The translations under genes were made by a program, and so were the position numbers. The notes beneath the pieces were generated by a model. It was not told where the DNA came from and made no database searches. It was given only the letters and a program-made list of their open reading frames with translations. From Psoroptes ovis (lineage: Eukaryota > Arthropoda > Arachnida > Sarcoptiformes > Psoroptidae), in NCBI GenBank assembly GCA_002943765.1, contig PQWQ01000007.1:808501-872500 (forward strand): a DNA stretch of 64,000 bases, in the 5' to 3' direction. Positions 13,061 through 23,875 of the stretch are shown in pieces (within the stretch, counting starts at the first letter, position 1; every line of letters begins with the position of its first letter).

Positions 13061-13100
13061 TTCAAAGGTTCGAGCCTTGCTTCAAAGGTTTGAGCCTTGT
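13061..13100. repeat. 20-bp tandem duplication
   Basis: Two adjacent 20-bp units starting TTCAAAGGTT and ending GAGCCTTG differ at two positions. Partial units (ATTCAAAG..., AAGCCTTC) flank them on both sides, suggesting a short decayed tandem array. The GGTTCGAGCC core resembles a tRNA B box by chance (see rejected items). Confidence 0.65.
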
Positions 13101-15487
13101 TAAGCCTTCTATTCAAAGGATAATTAACTTTTACTCGAAGAAACGATTGCCATGGCTTGCAGGGTCCGTGAATTATCGGCGAAAGTTCTGTCGAAAATTC
13201 GGTGAAAGTGAAATATGGAACAAAAACTGAAATAAATCATCAACGAAATTGATGATAATTATTTTCAATGAATTCAATGAATGGTGGAATAATCCCAAAA
13301 AAATATTGATGGAAATTATTTTGCCAAAGCTAAAAAAATCTGAAAAAATTATTTACAAAAAGGATTTACCGACAACGGCGACGACGACGACGAAGACGAC
13401 GAAGACCAAGACCTTATCTGTGCAAGACCTTTGTGTAAAATTATCAAATGCCGCAGCACCATACAAGCCATCATACAAGTAGAAGACCACATGATGATGT
13501 TTTCTTCGTTTATTTTTTTTTAGTTCAAAACATAATTGGCTTTAAATCAAATCATTTTAAAAATTATTTAGGCCTCACACAAACGATGATAATGATGATT
13601 TCGTATTGATTTACCATTGATTTTCATTGATGACCTTCAATATCGATCAATAATCGAATCAAAGAGCTAAAGCAAAAATAAAAGCAAAAACCAAGGTTTT
13701 TCAGGCAAAAGGGTTTCGCAGGTAAAAACAAAAACAAAGGCTCAAACAGGTAAAACAAAAGGGTATTTTCGATATTTAATTTTTCAAAAAAATAAAATAA
13801 ATAAATGAACAAATAATAAATGAAATAAATGTCTAAATATGTTTAATTTAATTTTTTTTTTGTTTTGTTTTCACAAGTTATTAACTTGATTTATTTTCTT
13901 AAAAAAACAAAAAAAAAAAAAAATGAAAGGTGATTGAATACAAAGGGACAACGAAGAGGCCATTTAGATCAGAAAATAAATGATCAGAATATCAGTCAAA
14001 TACATTGATGATATTCTGGAACGCCGACTGATTTTTGGTTGATTTTACCGCGCCGCTGTTCATCATCATCATCATCATCAAGGTTTATACCTTAACTAAC
14101 CCTTAGTTTACCTCACACTAACACACTGAAACACATACAGCACACACATTAGAATCTATGCATAAGCCTTTCATATGTTCAACATTTGCCTGAAATTTTC
14201 AAAATTTTCAACCCTTGGAAAAAAAATCAAAGACTTTAATAATCGACTTATTATCATTATCATTATTATTACCATTGACCAGGTATTCAAAGGTATGAAT
14301 CTCTGTGTGTTTTCATTTTTTTTGACAAGCTCAATGATCAAACAAATCATAGTAAATCGAATCAAGCAGAGTAAATCAATGATTGCTTTTCACGCTTACG
14401 ACTGAAATACGACCTTGAAGTCGTTTGAAAACTTTCTAGGTTAAATCGGTGAATTGTTGGTGGTGGTGGTGGTGATGGGAAATGAAATTACCTTCAAGAT
14501 CAAAGGTAATTTTGTTTGGTCAAAGATTTCAGTGTTGAAATTTGGTAATTTTCGAAAAAATTTTTCCAATCAAAGCTTTGGACCTTTTGATGTTTCATTT
14601 TTCGAGGGTTTTGTTACCTTATGAAGGTTTGAATTGAAATGATTCAATCATTTCATGTCACGCAAATCATTGTTGTTGTTGTGACATGAAATAACCAAAG
14701 CAAAGATGGTAAAAGATTAAGATTAAATTCGATTTTGATTTGAAATTTTGATTTTGAAGGTCCATGAGCTGTTGAAAGGTTGTAATCTTCTCTTATTATA
14801 TTTCGATTACCAGTGGTGGCAAATAATCATTGATTTGATTTGGATTTAATTCAAATCAAATAATTTGATTTTCAAAAAGAGAAAATTGAGTGTTTTGTTT
14901 GATTTGTTTGAAATCCTTCGACCAATCGGATGTTTTGGGGTTGATAATTTGATCTGTTTCGTAATTTTTATGAATGAAATATCTGGTATTTCTCTACCGA
15001 ATGATAATCAAAATGATCGAAATACCGGTCGAACATGTGTCAATTGGTGCAACACGCAAAATTTTAATCAATGCTTTGAATATTTGGGATAAAATCATTG
15101 AATTTTGACAATAATTGACGATTATTATTATTATTATTGGTCAAATTTCATAATTTTCAAACCAAAACAAATAATGGTGATTAATGGCATGCAAATCAAT
15201 CCACCATTCATGGCCAGTCCGGTTTCTGACGATGATGATGATGATGATGATGATGATCATAATTATCATCATCAATGAATCAATGTTTTCAGTGATAAAT
15301 AAATAATTCAATTGATTATTTTGAAAATGGTTGTGTGTGTGTGTGTGTGTTTTGAATTGTTTATTTGATTAGATTCTTCCATCGTTCTCATAAACAAACA
15401 CAAACCGAAAACCAGACCAAATCGATCTAATTCAATGATGCTGCAATGGTTTATTGGTTGATGTCATAATGATTCGTATTTTTTCTG

Positions 15488-15521
15488 TTCTGAATAAAAT
15501 TAATGATAATTTTATTCAGAA
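15488..15521. repeat. perfect 15-bp-arm hairpin
   Basis: TTCTGAATAAAATTA, loop ATGA, then its exact reverse complement. An uninterrupted 15-bp stem with a 4-nt loop is unlikely by chance even in AT-rich DNA. No flanking gene or transposon signature explains it. Confidence 0.65.
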
Positions 15522-16395
15522 TTTGCCTGTTCAGCATAAGCTGGACATTGACCAAATTCTGGACAAATGCTTTGAATTTGAATTTTTAATCAGCCATTTT
15601 TCGGCTGGTCATTGGACAGGGTTCTTTTTGGTTTTATTGTTTCACTGATTTCCGAATTCTGTCACAGAAATGACAAAATGATCAATGATGATGATGATGA
15701 TGATCAAAATGATAATGATGACCATTGGAAAATTTCAATTTAAGACCATCATCATTATTCGGAACACAATTTGTTCTAATTTGTTCAAAATTGTTTGATT
15801 TTCATTTGATTTAATGAATAATTCTGTGATAACAATACAATACAACAACACTCTAATGACATTTGACATTTGTTCACAATTGGAAATGATCAAAGAACTT
15901 TTATATCGCCAGAATATCTTCGAATAATTATAACAAAACAATTCCAAAATGATCGAAAATCATTTTCAATTCAAAGTACAAAGCAAAAAATCTGTCAAAA
16001 TCATTTTCATCAATTGTTCAATATTTCAATCTCTGTGTGTGTGTGTGTTCAATTTCGTTAAATTTTGTAGGCGTATATTTCATTTATTCATTTATATTTA
16101 CCATTATTCACCATTATAATCATCACCATCATCATCGTCACCAGTACCATTGTCATCAAAGATAAATATTAATAAAGCAATTTCAAAACTGTTTTATGAA
16201 ACAATAATCAACAATGATGATCATGATGACGATGATAATAATAATAATTTGTAATCACAGCAGCTTCAGCAGTAAATGAATGGATTGCAATGAATCAAGG
16301 GGATAATAATAATAATAATAATTTGTAATATCATAATTTCTATATTTGTGGTTAATTTCTTTTGAGTTGATTTTGATATTATTCATAATACATAT

Positions 16396-16553
16396 TATTG
16401 AATTTTATTAACATTTTAAAATAAAAAATTATAAATCATCATCAAATTCACAACATTAAAAACACACATTATATATTCATCTTTCGACAACATCAGCTTG
16501 AACATGAGTGTAAGATCATGCGGTTATACACCCATGCCATCTATATTTCGTCA
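16396..16553 (-). repeat. 3' LTR of the copia element
   Basis: 158-bp direct repeat matching 20040-20197 along its whole length by eye. The pol frame runs into it: the stop codon of the last pol segment (16541-16543) lies 11-13 bases inside the LTR. Confidence 0.92.
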
Positions 16554-19500
16554 CCCCGCCTGAACCGCATGATCTTATTAACAATGAAATTTAAATTTGA
16601 CAATTTAATTGGTTTTGTGAGGCAGTCTGCCAACATATCGTCAGACTGCAAATACGATAGCTTACAATATTTTTTCTGGACATAATCCTGAATGAAATGA
16701 GCTCGGACATCAATATGCTTCGATTGACCCATTTGCCCATTCTCGATCATTTTTATTGTTGATTTATTATCAATGTAAATGGGGAACACTGAAGGTACAA
16801 TATTGAAATCAATCAATAGTCTTTGTATCCACAACCCTTCAGACAGTCCGAGTGACTGACAGCATAAAATTCACTTTTTGGGATACATGGAATCCATCAA
16901 CTTTTTTTACGATCTCTAAACCACAGAACTTTTTTATGTTACCTAGATTACGTATTGAAAGTTTTTTTGACAACAAATTAAAAACCATATCAAAATGTTC
17001 ACGTTTTTGATGAGCCACTAATATGTCATCCACATATACTAGTACGAATAAATCATATGTTTTATGTTTATACAAACACGAATCGTTTTTGCTTTGGATG
17101 AAATCATTACATAATATTTTATTTAAGTGAAAGAACCAATTTCGTGCAGATTGTTTGAGACCATAAACACTTTTATGTAATTTCCACAATTTACCATCAT
17201 TAGCGAATCCGACCGGTGGTTTCACGTATATAGTTTCTTCTAAGTCAGCATGTAAATAAGCTGTATTAACATCGAGATGCGATAAACAATAATTTTTAGC
17301 TGCTGCAATTGTTAATACTACACGTAATGTTGTGATGTTGGCCACAGGTGAAAAAATTTCGTTGTAATCAATGCTATGTTGTTGATTATCACCTCTTATT
17401 ACAAAACGCGCTTTATATTTAATGATTCTATCATATTCATCTTTTTTTAACGTGAACACCCACCGGGATGATAACGGTTTTTTATCACAGTTTCTTTCAT
17501 CGATTTCTTCGAATACTTGGTTTTTAGAGAACGAATTTAATTCGTCATTCATTGCGGCGATCCAATTTTCTTTTTGGTCACTCGAAATCGCTTCATTATA
17601 ATTATTTGGGACTTTCACTTCATTACCATCAACAAAATTTACATCAACATTAGTGTTTCGTAGTGGGTAGCGACGTCCATCATTTATGATGGCCGATTGA
17701 TCAAGATATTTCATTTCTCGAACTAATTTCTTGTTTCTTCCACTTTCTTCGACTTCAGTAATTGTAGAATCGTTGTCATTAACAAGGTCATTATTTGTTG
17801 AATCATCATTATTGACAGGATCATTATTTGTTGAAATATCATTAGATGTAGAGGGAATGACCTGTTCAGATTCTTGAATAGGATAACACAAACTGAATAG
17901 ATTCGATATATCATTTCTAGCAAATTCATTTCGATCATCACTTGATAAATTATGATTTTTGAAATAATAATCACCGTCTAAAATTTTGACATTTCGTTCA
18001 ACAAAAATTGTTCTGCTGTTTGGATCAAATAATCTGAATGCCTTACAATCAAAAGAATAGCCAACAAATACACATTTTTTCGACGTAGCGTGAAATTTAG
18101 ATTTTTTTCTTACTAGACTATATGCTGTAGATCCAAACACATGAAAATGTTTCACATTGGGATATTTTTTAAATATTTTATTGAATGGAATATCATTTAT
18201 TCTTTTATGAGGAGAACGATTAGCAATATGGACTGCGGTACCAATTGCTTGTGGCCATAATCGCGTTGGCGAATTACTTTGTAGTAATAATGATCGGGCC
18301 ATAGTTGTAATTTTCTGAATCATTCTTTCAGCAGTTCCATTCTGCTGATGGCAATACGGAACCGATAATTGATGCCTAATGCCACATTGTTTGAGAAAAT
18401 TTTTGAACTTAAAGCTCAGAAACTCACGTGCATTGTCTGAGCGAATTGTTTTAATTTTGCGGTCCAGAAGATTTTCAATCATATTTTTATACTGAACAAA
18501 AATTTCAAAGATTTCTGACCTGTTTTTTAGAAAATAAGACAACGTGTATCTTGAGAAATCATCTGTAAATAATACAAAATATTTAAAACGTTCGTAACTT
18601 TCTTCTAATGGACCACAAACATCAAAGTGGATTAATTCAAGTGGCGCACTACTGATTGACGATGATTCAGGATATGGTAGTGATTTAAATTTAGAAGATA
18701 AACAAACATCACAATTTTCGATCGTTTGTATTGGGATTTTGAGCATTTGGTGAATTCGTCTTGTTTTTTCTATACCTGGGTGGCCAAATTTTTCGTGCAA
18801 TAAACATGACATGGCACTGAAATTATTTTCCAATTCTAATACGGTCATGTCATTATCATTAACTGTATGAAGTAATAATTGTTCATTATTATAAAATGAT
18901 GATTTGTTGTTATCAATAATAATTTTGGTGACATTTTTTTCTTTCATTAAGAGACAATGCGAAATCAAATTATTTCTGAACGATGGTACATAAAATACAT
19001 TTTCTAATCGAAGAATGAGATTATTTTTTAAATATAACTGGACAGAACCAACACCAGAGATGTGTGCCTTAGTACCATTGGCAAATTTTACGAAATCATG
19101 ATAACGTTTAATGCTTGTGAACACGCTCTTATCACCAAAATAGTGTCTATTCGCACCAGAGTCAATGATGGTTTGGGACAAATTCGAATTATTTGAATTA
19201 AAACACAGACCAGAAAAATTTGAATTTAGATTCTCAACGCTATAATTTTTCTTTTTACGTTTCAACTTGAAACATTCGTCAATAACGTGTCCGTTAATCT
19301 TACAGTACTTGCAAAATTTAGTATTTTTTCTATTAGCCAAATTAGCTTCATTTTCAATAATCATGTTAGAGGGGTGTTTATTTGAAACAATTTGACGTTG
19401 TACGTAACGAGATTCGAATTGAAGTATCTCGTTTTTAATAGTTTGAAACGATGGTTCTTCACTTTTGTAGATCATGCTGAGGGCCGTGATCATTGAATCA

Positions 19501-20018
19501 AATTCCTCTGGTAGATTGGCCAACAATAAACGATTTTCTATAGCTGGTGGTAGTGTAAAACCAGAGATTTGCAGCTGATTTATTAAATTTTTAAATTCAT
19601 CGAGATATTTGATGCACGATCCGATATCTGGTCTTAATCTGACTAATTTTGTAAACACCGATGTTTGAAAAGCGATTGACGTGGTGGCGTATTCTTGTTC
19701 TAATAATGACCATATAACATTCGGCTGCTCCACGTTTGCAAAACGGCTTCGATGGACATCGTCCATTGAAGATAACAGAATTCGCATCGTTTTGATCTTT
19801 TGTTTTTCAGTGCCCTCTTCACCCGATATACAATGCCATACATCGTTTTCTTTCAAGATGAATTTCATTAAATTTCTCCATGAATAATAATTGGAGTTTG
19901 TCAAACGATCGACTTTAACATCTTGAAATTGTACATTAGCCGAAGTTGATGTTTCGGAAGTTGTTGATAATTGGAACGATGTTGACGGAGCTACAGATGA
20001 TGAGTTGTTGGGTTCCAT
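16541..20018 (-). pseudogene. copia gag-pol, broken near the RNase H region
   Basis: A 1059-codon frame (20018 to 16839) is followed by a 97-codon frame (16834 to 16541). Gag-like region at residues 35-215; CCHC zinc knuckle 236-249; aspartic protease motif DSGA about 286-289; HHCC integrase zinc finger about 408-439; integrase D-D-E at about 465, 528 and 564; reverse transcriptase with YVDD at 995-998. After residue ~1048 the expected end of RT and start of RNase H are missing. The frame also changes within about 40 bases, so the final RNase H part (with the DNKS and ADCLTKP-type motifs) is in another frame. The combined length of about 1156 codons is short for a copia polyprotein. It starts 21 nt after the LTR, leaving no long leader. 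Confidence 0.92.
16554..16560 (-). promoter_or_regulatory. polypurine tract
   Basis: GGCGGGG on the minus strand lies immediately before the TGACG start of the 3' LTR. This is the expected place for the RNase H-resistant primer of plus-strand synthesis. The short length and internal C are tolerable for copia elements. The site also fixes the inner LTR boundary. Confidence 0.8.
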
Positions 20019-20025
20019 GATAATT

Positions 20026-20040
20026 TCAGTCTCATAATCT
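20026..20040 (-). promoter_or_regulatory. primer-binding site matching elongator tRNA-Met anticodon arm
   Basis: The plus strand here (TCAGTCTCATAATCT) equals the anticodon stem-loop of metazoan elongator tRNA-Met as I remember it. The element's RNA would therefore pair with an internal tRNA segment, not with a 3' CCA end. Drosophila copia and yeast Ty5 use an internal fragment of initiator tRNA-Met in the same way. The site abuts the LTR as expected, the last base being shared with the LTR edge. Confidence 0.7.
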
Positions 20041-20197
20041 ATTGAATTTTATTAACATTTTAAAATAAAAAATTATAAATCATCATCAAATTCACAACAT
20101 TAAAAACACACATTATATATTCATCTTTCGACAACATCAGCTTGAACATGAGTGTAAGATCATGCGGTTATACACCCATGCCATCTATATTTCGTCA
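20040..20197 (-). repeat. 5' LTR of the copia element
   Basis: 158-bp LTR containing the presumed promoter and poly(A) functions of the element. It is identical by eye to 16396-16553 and is followed by the CATAT target duplication at 20198-20202. Confidence 0.92.
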
Positions 20198-20202
20198 CAT
20201 AT

Positions 20203-21214
20203 CATTCAGTAATCATTGAAATACAATACAAATAATAATAATAATAATAATTGTAAACCTTTGACTATAGTTTGCTGCCATTTCTCTGCCACTGTTGACA
20301 TATGTAGATCAATAATCATAATCTTAATAATAATAATAATAATAATGATAATGCTTGGAGAATGATTGTATGAAAATGGTTTGATGAAATGAATGAATGA
20401 ATGAATGAAACATTATTTTCATTCATCCTTCATTATTTGAATAATAATAATATATAAATTCTACTTATTAAACCTTTGATTATGAAATATGGGATAATTA
20501 TTATTTATATCAACTAAGTAAATTCGAAATTTTGGAAAAGATAATTTGTCATTTTTGAATTCATCATCATCATCATCAAACATAGATTCATTGATAATTG
20601 TACTTCATACATACACCATGATATATCATTATTATCATAATCATAATCATCATTACTATTATCACCATCCGTCAAATCATTTGTCATTGTTCTTCATTCA
20701 TTCATTTTCATTTTCCGAAGCAAAACTTTTAATTGATGATCATATCTTTCCACCAAGAGCTGGAAATTTTCAAAGCTTCACAAGGGTCGTGTATGCTCGA
20801 AGATGTCCTCGCCGTAGATGCAGAAGATGTATGTCCCCCCTCGTTGAAGATTACCCGAGAAAATACCCGAAAAACGGTAGAAAGCACCCATCATTATTGT
20901 CATCATCATCATCATTATCATCATCATCATTCGACGTTACCATTGTGTGTCATACTGATCATTATTATCATAATCATACAATTATGATCATCATCATCAT
21001 CATAGAACAATCATTCGAATGAATTCAAATCATTCATTCACAATTAATGCTGCCGAATGGAACGGTGAACTGAACAACAGCAGAGTAAAAAAATGATTAA
21101 AATATTTTTAATTACATACTACCAATGCCATGCTATACCATACAATCGTTGTTGCTTGATGAAGAAGAACCGTGTAAATTCACGTATGCTTTTTTTTGTA
21201 CAAGATCACATGTA
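20203..21214. other. gene-free DNA with ATC microsatellites
   Basis: No supported gene. ATA/ATC/GAATGAAT simple repeats dominate. A less AT-rich patch at about 20750-20885 translates to an Arg/Cys-rich stretch in one frame, but matches no family I recognise and has no clear splice sites. The 158-codon frame covering it is mostly microsatellite-encoded His, Ser and Ile. Confidence 0.55.
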
Positions 21215-21294
21215 TTAGGCGGTTCGAAAAGTTCATTCCGCTTATTCAATAGAGTTTCTTATAAAAATCGGCCAGAACTTTTCGGACAACCTAA
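21215..21294. mobile_element. MITE copy 4, family A
   Basis: This 80-bp element is flanked by TA at 21213-21214 and 21295-21296. The right end inward is TTAGGTTGTCCGAAAAGTTC; the left end is TTAGGCGGTTCGAAAAGTTC. The interior (CCGCTTATTCAATAGAGTTT) matches the copy at 43473, so both descend from the same asymmetric progenitor. Confidence 0.8.
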
Positions 21295-22420
21295 TATATA
21301 TCCATATAATGTATTTTCAATAAAGGAACGAATTAAAACAAAACAAAACAAAAAAAAATTCAAATTGGAAAAATGTGTATATTGTCATCATTAGTCTGTG
21401 TATTGTGTATGTTTCAGTTGTTTTGTTCTGGAAAATAATGAAATGAATTTATCCGAAATTGAAATAATTATAGAGAACAACAACAACGACGACAACGATA
21501 ATAATTTCCATGTAAAATAATATTAAATCATTTTCAAAGTCAATACACAATACATGCACATGAATATACCAATGCATTTTACAAATGGAAATCTATTTAT
21601 TTATTTACAAATGAATGAACGGATTGGATTGAAATGCAATGAATGGATTGGTCTGGAATGGAATTGAATGAATGGATTGGTCTGGAATGGAATTGAATCA
21701 ATGAACGAGTGAATGAATGAATATATCGAAATGATTCAAACGGAATGATTGAAATGATCATTTTTTGAGAATGATGATGATGATTATATGAATGAATGAA
21801 TGAATGAGTGAATGAAATTGGTGAATACATGATTGAATAAATGACTTACATACTGTCGTAGCGATCCATATATATTCATTTTTGATTCCATGTTTTCAAT
21901 TTACACAAAAAAAATTATGGCTTAACATTATGTGTTGTTGAACATTAAGCCAACCAGCCAGTAAGCCAGCCAAAACAACAATAATTTACTGGTTAATTTT
22001 TTGTATAATTGATTAATTTATTGTTCTATTGCCAAGTGCTTCAAGTTGTCGCATGATGATGATGATGATGACGACGATATGTAGTTCGTATTTGTTGTGT
22101 TTATGTAGTTTGAATTACTTGGGATTAGTGTTCATTAGTCATCAAATTATTTAGTGAACTTTCTTCCAAAATGAAAATCAATTTCAAAAAAATTTAAAAA
22201 AATTCAAATTTTTGAATTTAGCGCCTTCTGTCAAAACAAATTGCAAACATTGATCAGAGAAAAAATAACTTGCATTGTATGAATTTGTTTTTTTCTCTGC
22301 TGATTTAAATCATATTTTATCACACACATGGTTTTTGGTGGCCACGAAATCAATTTAAAGATTTTTTTTTGAATTTAATTAAGGAATTAAATTAATTTTT
22401 TAATTCAAATCTGCGAAAAA
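21295..22420. other. gene-free DNA and OLA1 upstream region
   Basis: A perfect 29-bp tandem duplication sits at 21641-21698. ATG/GAT simple repeats follow. The last 250 bp upstream of OLA1 presumably hold its promoter and 5' UTR. A TTTAGCGCC word at 22218-22226 (AGAAGGCGCT on the other strand) is a one-mismatch CTCF-like or E2F-like core. No TATA box is obvious. Confidence 0.5.
21641..21698. repeat. perfect 29-bp tandem duplication
   Basis: Two identical 29-bp units, each starting GAATGGATTGGTCTGG and ending GAATTGAAT, lie head to tail. Flanking sequence carries related GGATTGGATTGAAAT words, so the duplication grew out of a simple-repeat background. Confidence 0.75.
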
Positions 22421-23875
22421 ATGCCGCCAAAAAAAGATCACAAAGATTCAAATGAACCTGTACTGCTGTTAGGTCGTATGGGCACTAATCTTAAAGTCGG
22501 CATCGTAGGCGTACCAAATGTTGGTAAATCAACATTTTTCAATGTTTTAACCAAAAGTCAAGCGGCGGCTGAAAATTTCCCGTTTTGTACGATTGATCCG
22601 AATGAAAATAAGTATTTTCAATGATTGAATGAAGTTACATTTAATTGTTTTCATTTATTTTTTTTTCTCGAATGTTTACGTCGTGTTCCAGTTCCTGATG
22701 AGCGTTTTGATTATCTATGTGAATATCACAAGCCAGCCAGGTATGTTTTGTTGATATTTTGATTATTGGAAATTGATCTCTTTTTTCTTCATAATTTAGT
22801 AAAGTACCAGCATTTTTAAATGTTGTCGATATTGCCGGCTTGGTAAAAGGTGCAAGCGAAGGCCAAGGTCTGGGTAATGCATTTCTGTCGCATATCAAAG
22901 CATGTGATGCTATATTTCATCTGTGTCGTGCATTCGATGATGATGATGTTACACATGTTGAAGGTGATGTTAATCCGATTAGAGATATTGAAATTATCAA
23001 TGAAGAATTGCGGCTGAAAGATGAAGAATTATTGAATACGAATATTGAAAAACTTCGCCGATACGTTGAACGTGGAGAGAAAAAAGATAAAGCTGAATAT
23101 GTGAGTCAATCGATTCAATTTTTCAATAAAACAATGATGATTCAATCGATTCATTAAATCGATCCATTTCTTAGGATATATTGATGAAAATCAAAGAATT
23201 TCTGGTCGATAAAAAGAAACATATTCGTTTCGGTGAATGGAATGCAAATGAAATTGAAATATTAAATAAATACCTATTTATAACATCAAAACCAATGATT
23301 TATCTCGTTAATTTATCTGAAAAAGATTATATTCGAAAGAAAAATAAATGGCTCATTAAAATCAAAGAATGGATCGATGAACATGATCCAAATGCAGTGT
23401 TGATACCATTCAGTGGTTTATTTGAAAATAAATTGATCGAATTAAGTGAAGAAGAGCGGAAAACATTTTGTGAAACAAATAAATGTCAAAGGTATTTGAG
23501 ATATTCAATTGTCTTTGAGTTAAATTTAAATTCTATTTTCTCGATAGTACATTGAATAAAATCATTGTGACTGGTTACAAAGCATTACAGCTGATCTATT
23601 TTTTTACCGCCGGCAAAGATGAAGTTAAAGCATGGACAATTCAAAAAGGTACGAAAGCACCGCAAGCTGCTGGCCGTATTCATACTGATTTTGAAAAAGG
23701 TTTCATTATGGCTGAAGTGATGAAATTTGATGATTTCAAAGAACATGGTAGCGAAGCGGCGGTCAAAGCTGCCGGGAAATATCGTCAACAAGGCCGTAAC
23801 TACGTTGTTGAAGATGGTGATATTATACTGTTTAAATTCAATGCAGGTGCAGGGTTGACATCGAAGAAGAAATGA
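22421..23875 (+). CDS. OLA1: Obg-like ATPase 1 (OLA1/YchF family)
   Basis: Five exons: 22421-22607, 22680-22740, 22800-23100, 23175-23491, 23548-23875. They total 1194 nt and 397 aa, against 396 in human. OLA1 is a cytosolic YchF-type P-loop ATPase of the TRAFAC/Obg class, linked to translation and stress control. Visible motifs: P-loop GVPNVGKST near residue 30; switch DIAGLVKGASEGQGLGN; NLSE in place of the GTPase NKxD, which explains ATP preference in this family; and a C-terminal TGS domain with AWTIQKGTKAPQAAGRIH and GRNYVVEDGDI. Introns 2-4 are GT-AG. Intron 1 (22608-22679) has no in-frame GT-AG option and is best read as ATAAGT...TTTAC, which rebuilds the conserved NESRVPVPDE. An AATAAA lies at 23931-23936. 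Confidence 0.96.
22608..22679 (+). other. AT-AC intron of OLA1
   Basis: The 72-bp intron starts ATAAGT and ends TTTAC. Joining 22607 to 22680 gives NE-S-R-VPVPDE, identical to the metazoan family at this point. The only GT donor nearby (22612) joined to the only AG acceptor (22694-22695) gives a stop. The donor does not fit the U12 consensus ATATCCTT, and a T-rich tract precedes the acceptor, as in the U2-type AT-AC class. Confidence 0.75.

Larger units (their letters stand above)
12745..16390. other. gene-free DNA upstream of the copia insertion
   Basis: No supported gene. Present are a 20-bp tandem duplication at 13061-13100, a GAC/CGA microsatellite at about 13376-13405, a GAT microsatellite at about 15227-15255, a TG run near 15332-15350, and a perfect 15-bp-arm hairpin at 15488-15521. 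Frames of 60-77 codons at 13024-13482 and 14865-15092 have no recognisable domain. The latter has several cysteines but no splice context that I can support. Confidence 0.55.
16396..20197 (-). mobile_element. Ty1/copia LTR retrotransposon, defective
   Basis: This 3802-bp element lies on the minus strand. It is bounded by 158-bp LTRs (20040-20197 and 16396-16553) that look identical by eye. The LTR starts TGACGAAATA and ends TTCAATA. A 5-bp target duplication CATAT lies at 16391-16395 and 20198-20202. A primer-binding site directly follows the 5' LTR, and a polypurine tract GGCGGGG directly precedes the 3' LTR. The order gag - protease - integrase - reverse transcriptase - RNase H is diagnostic of Ty1/copia. 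Identical LTRs imply recent insertion, yet pol is shortened and frameshifted near its 3' end, so this copy should not encode a complete polyprotein. Confidence 0.95.

Noticed and set aside
13061..13100. GGTTCGAGCC resembling a tRNA B box
   Set aside because: It lies in a 20-bp tandem duplication. No acceptor stem, D arm or anticodon arm could be folded around it.
13024..13482. Two adjacent frames of 68 and 77 codons
   Set aside because: The second is built on a GAC/ACG microsatellite; the first shows no family similarity.
14865..15092. 75-codon frame with several Cys near its end
   Set aside because: No domain match, no splice context, AT-driven composition.
17723..17974. 83-codon minus-strand frame inside pol
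   Set aside because: Out-of-frame shadow of the copia polyprotein.
20546..21022. 158-codon plus-strand frame
   Set aside because: It is mostly encoded by ATC/CAT microsatellites (His, Ser, Ile runs). Only a short inner patch is of interest and is reported separately.
22608..22679. U12-type (minor spliceosome) intron
   Set aside because: The donor ATAAGT does not fit ATATCCTT, and no TCCTTRAY-like branch site is seen near the acceptor. The U2-like AT-AC class fits better.
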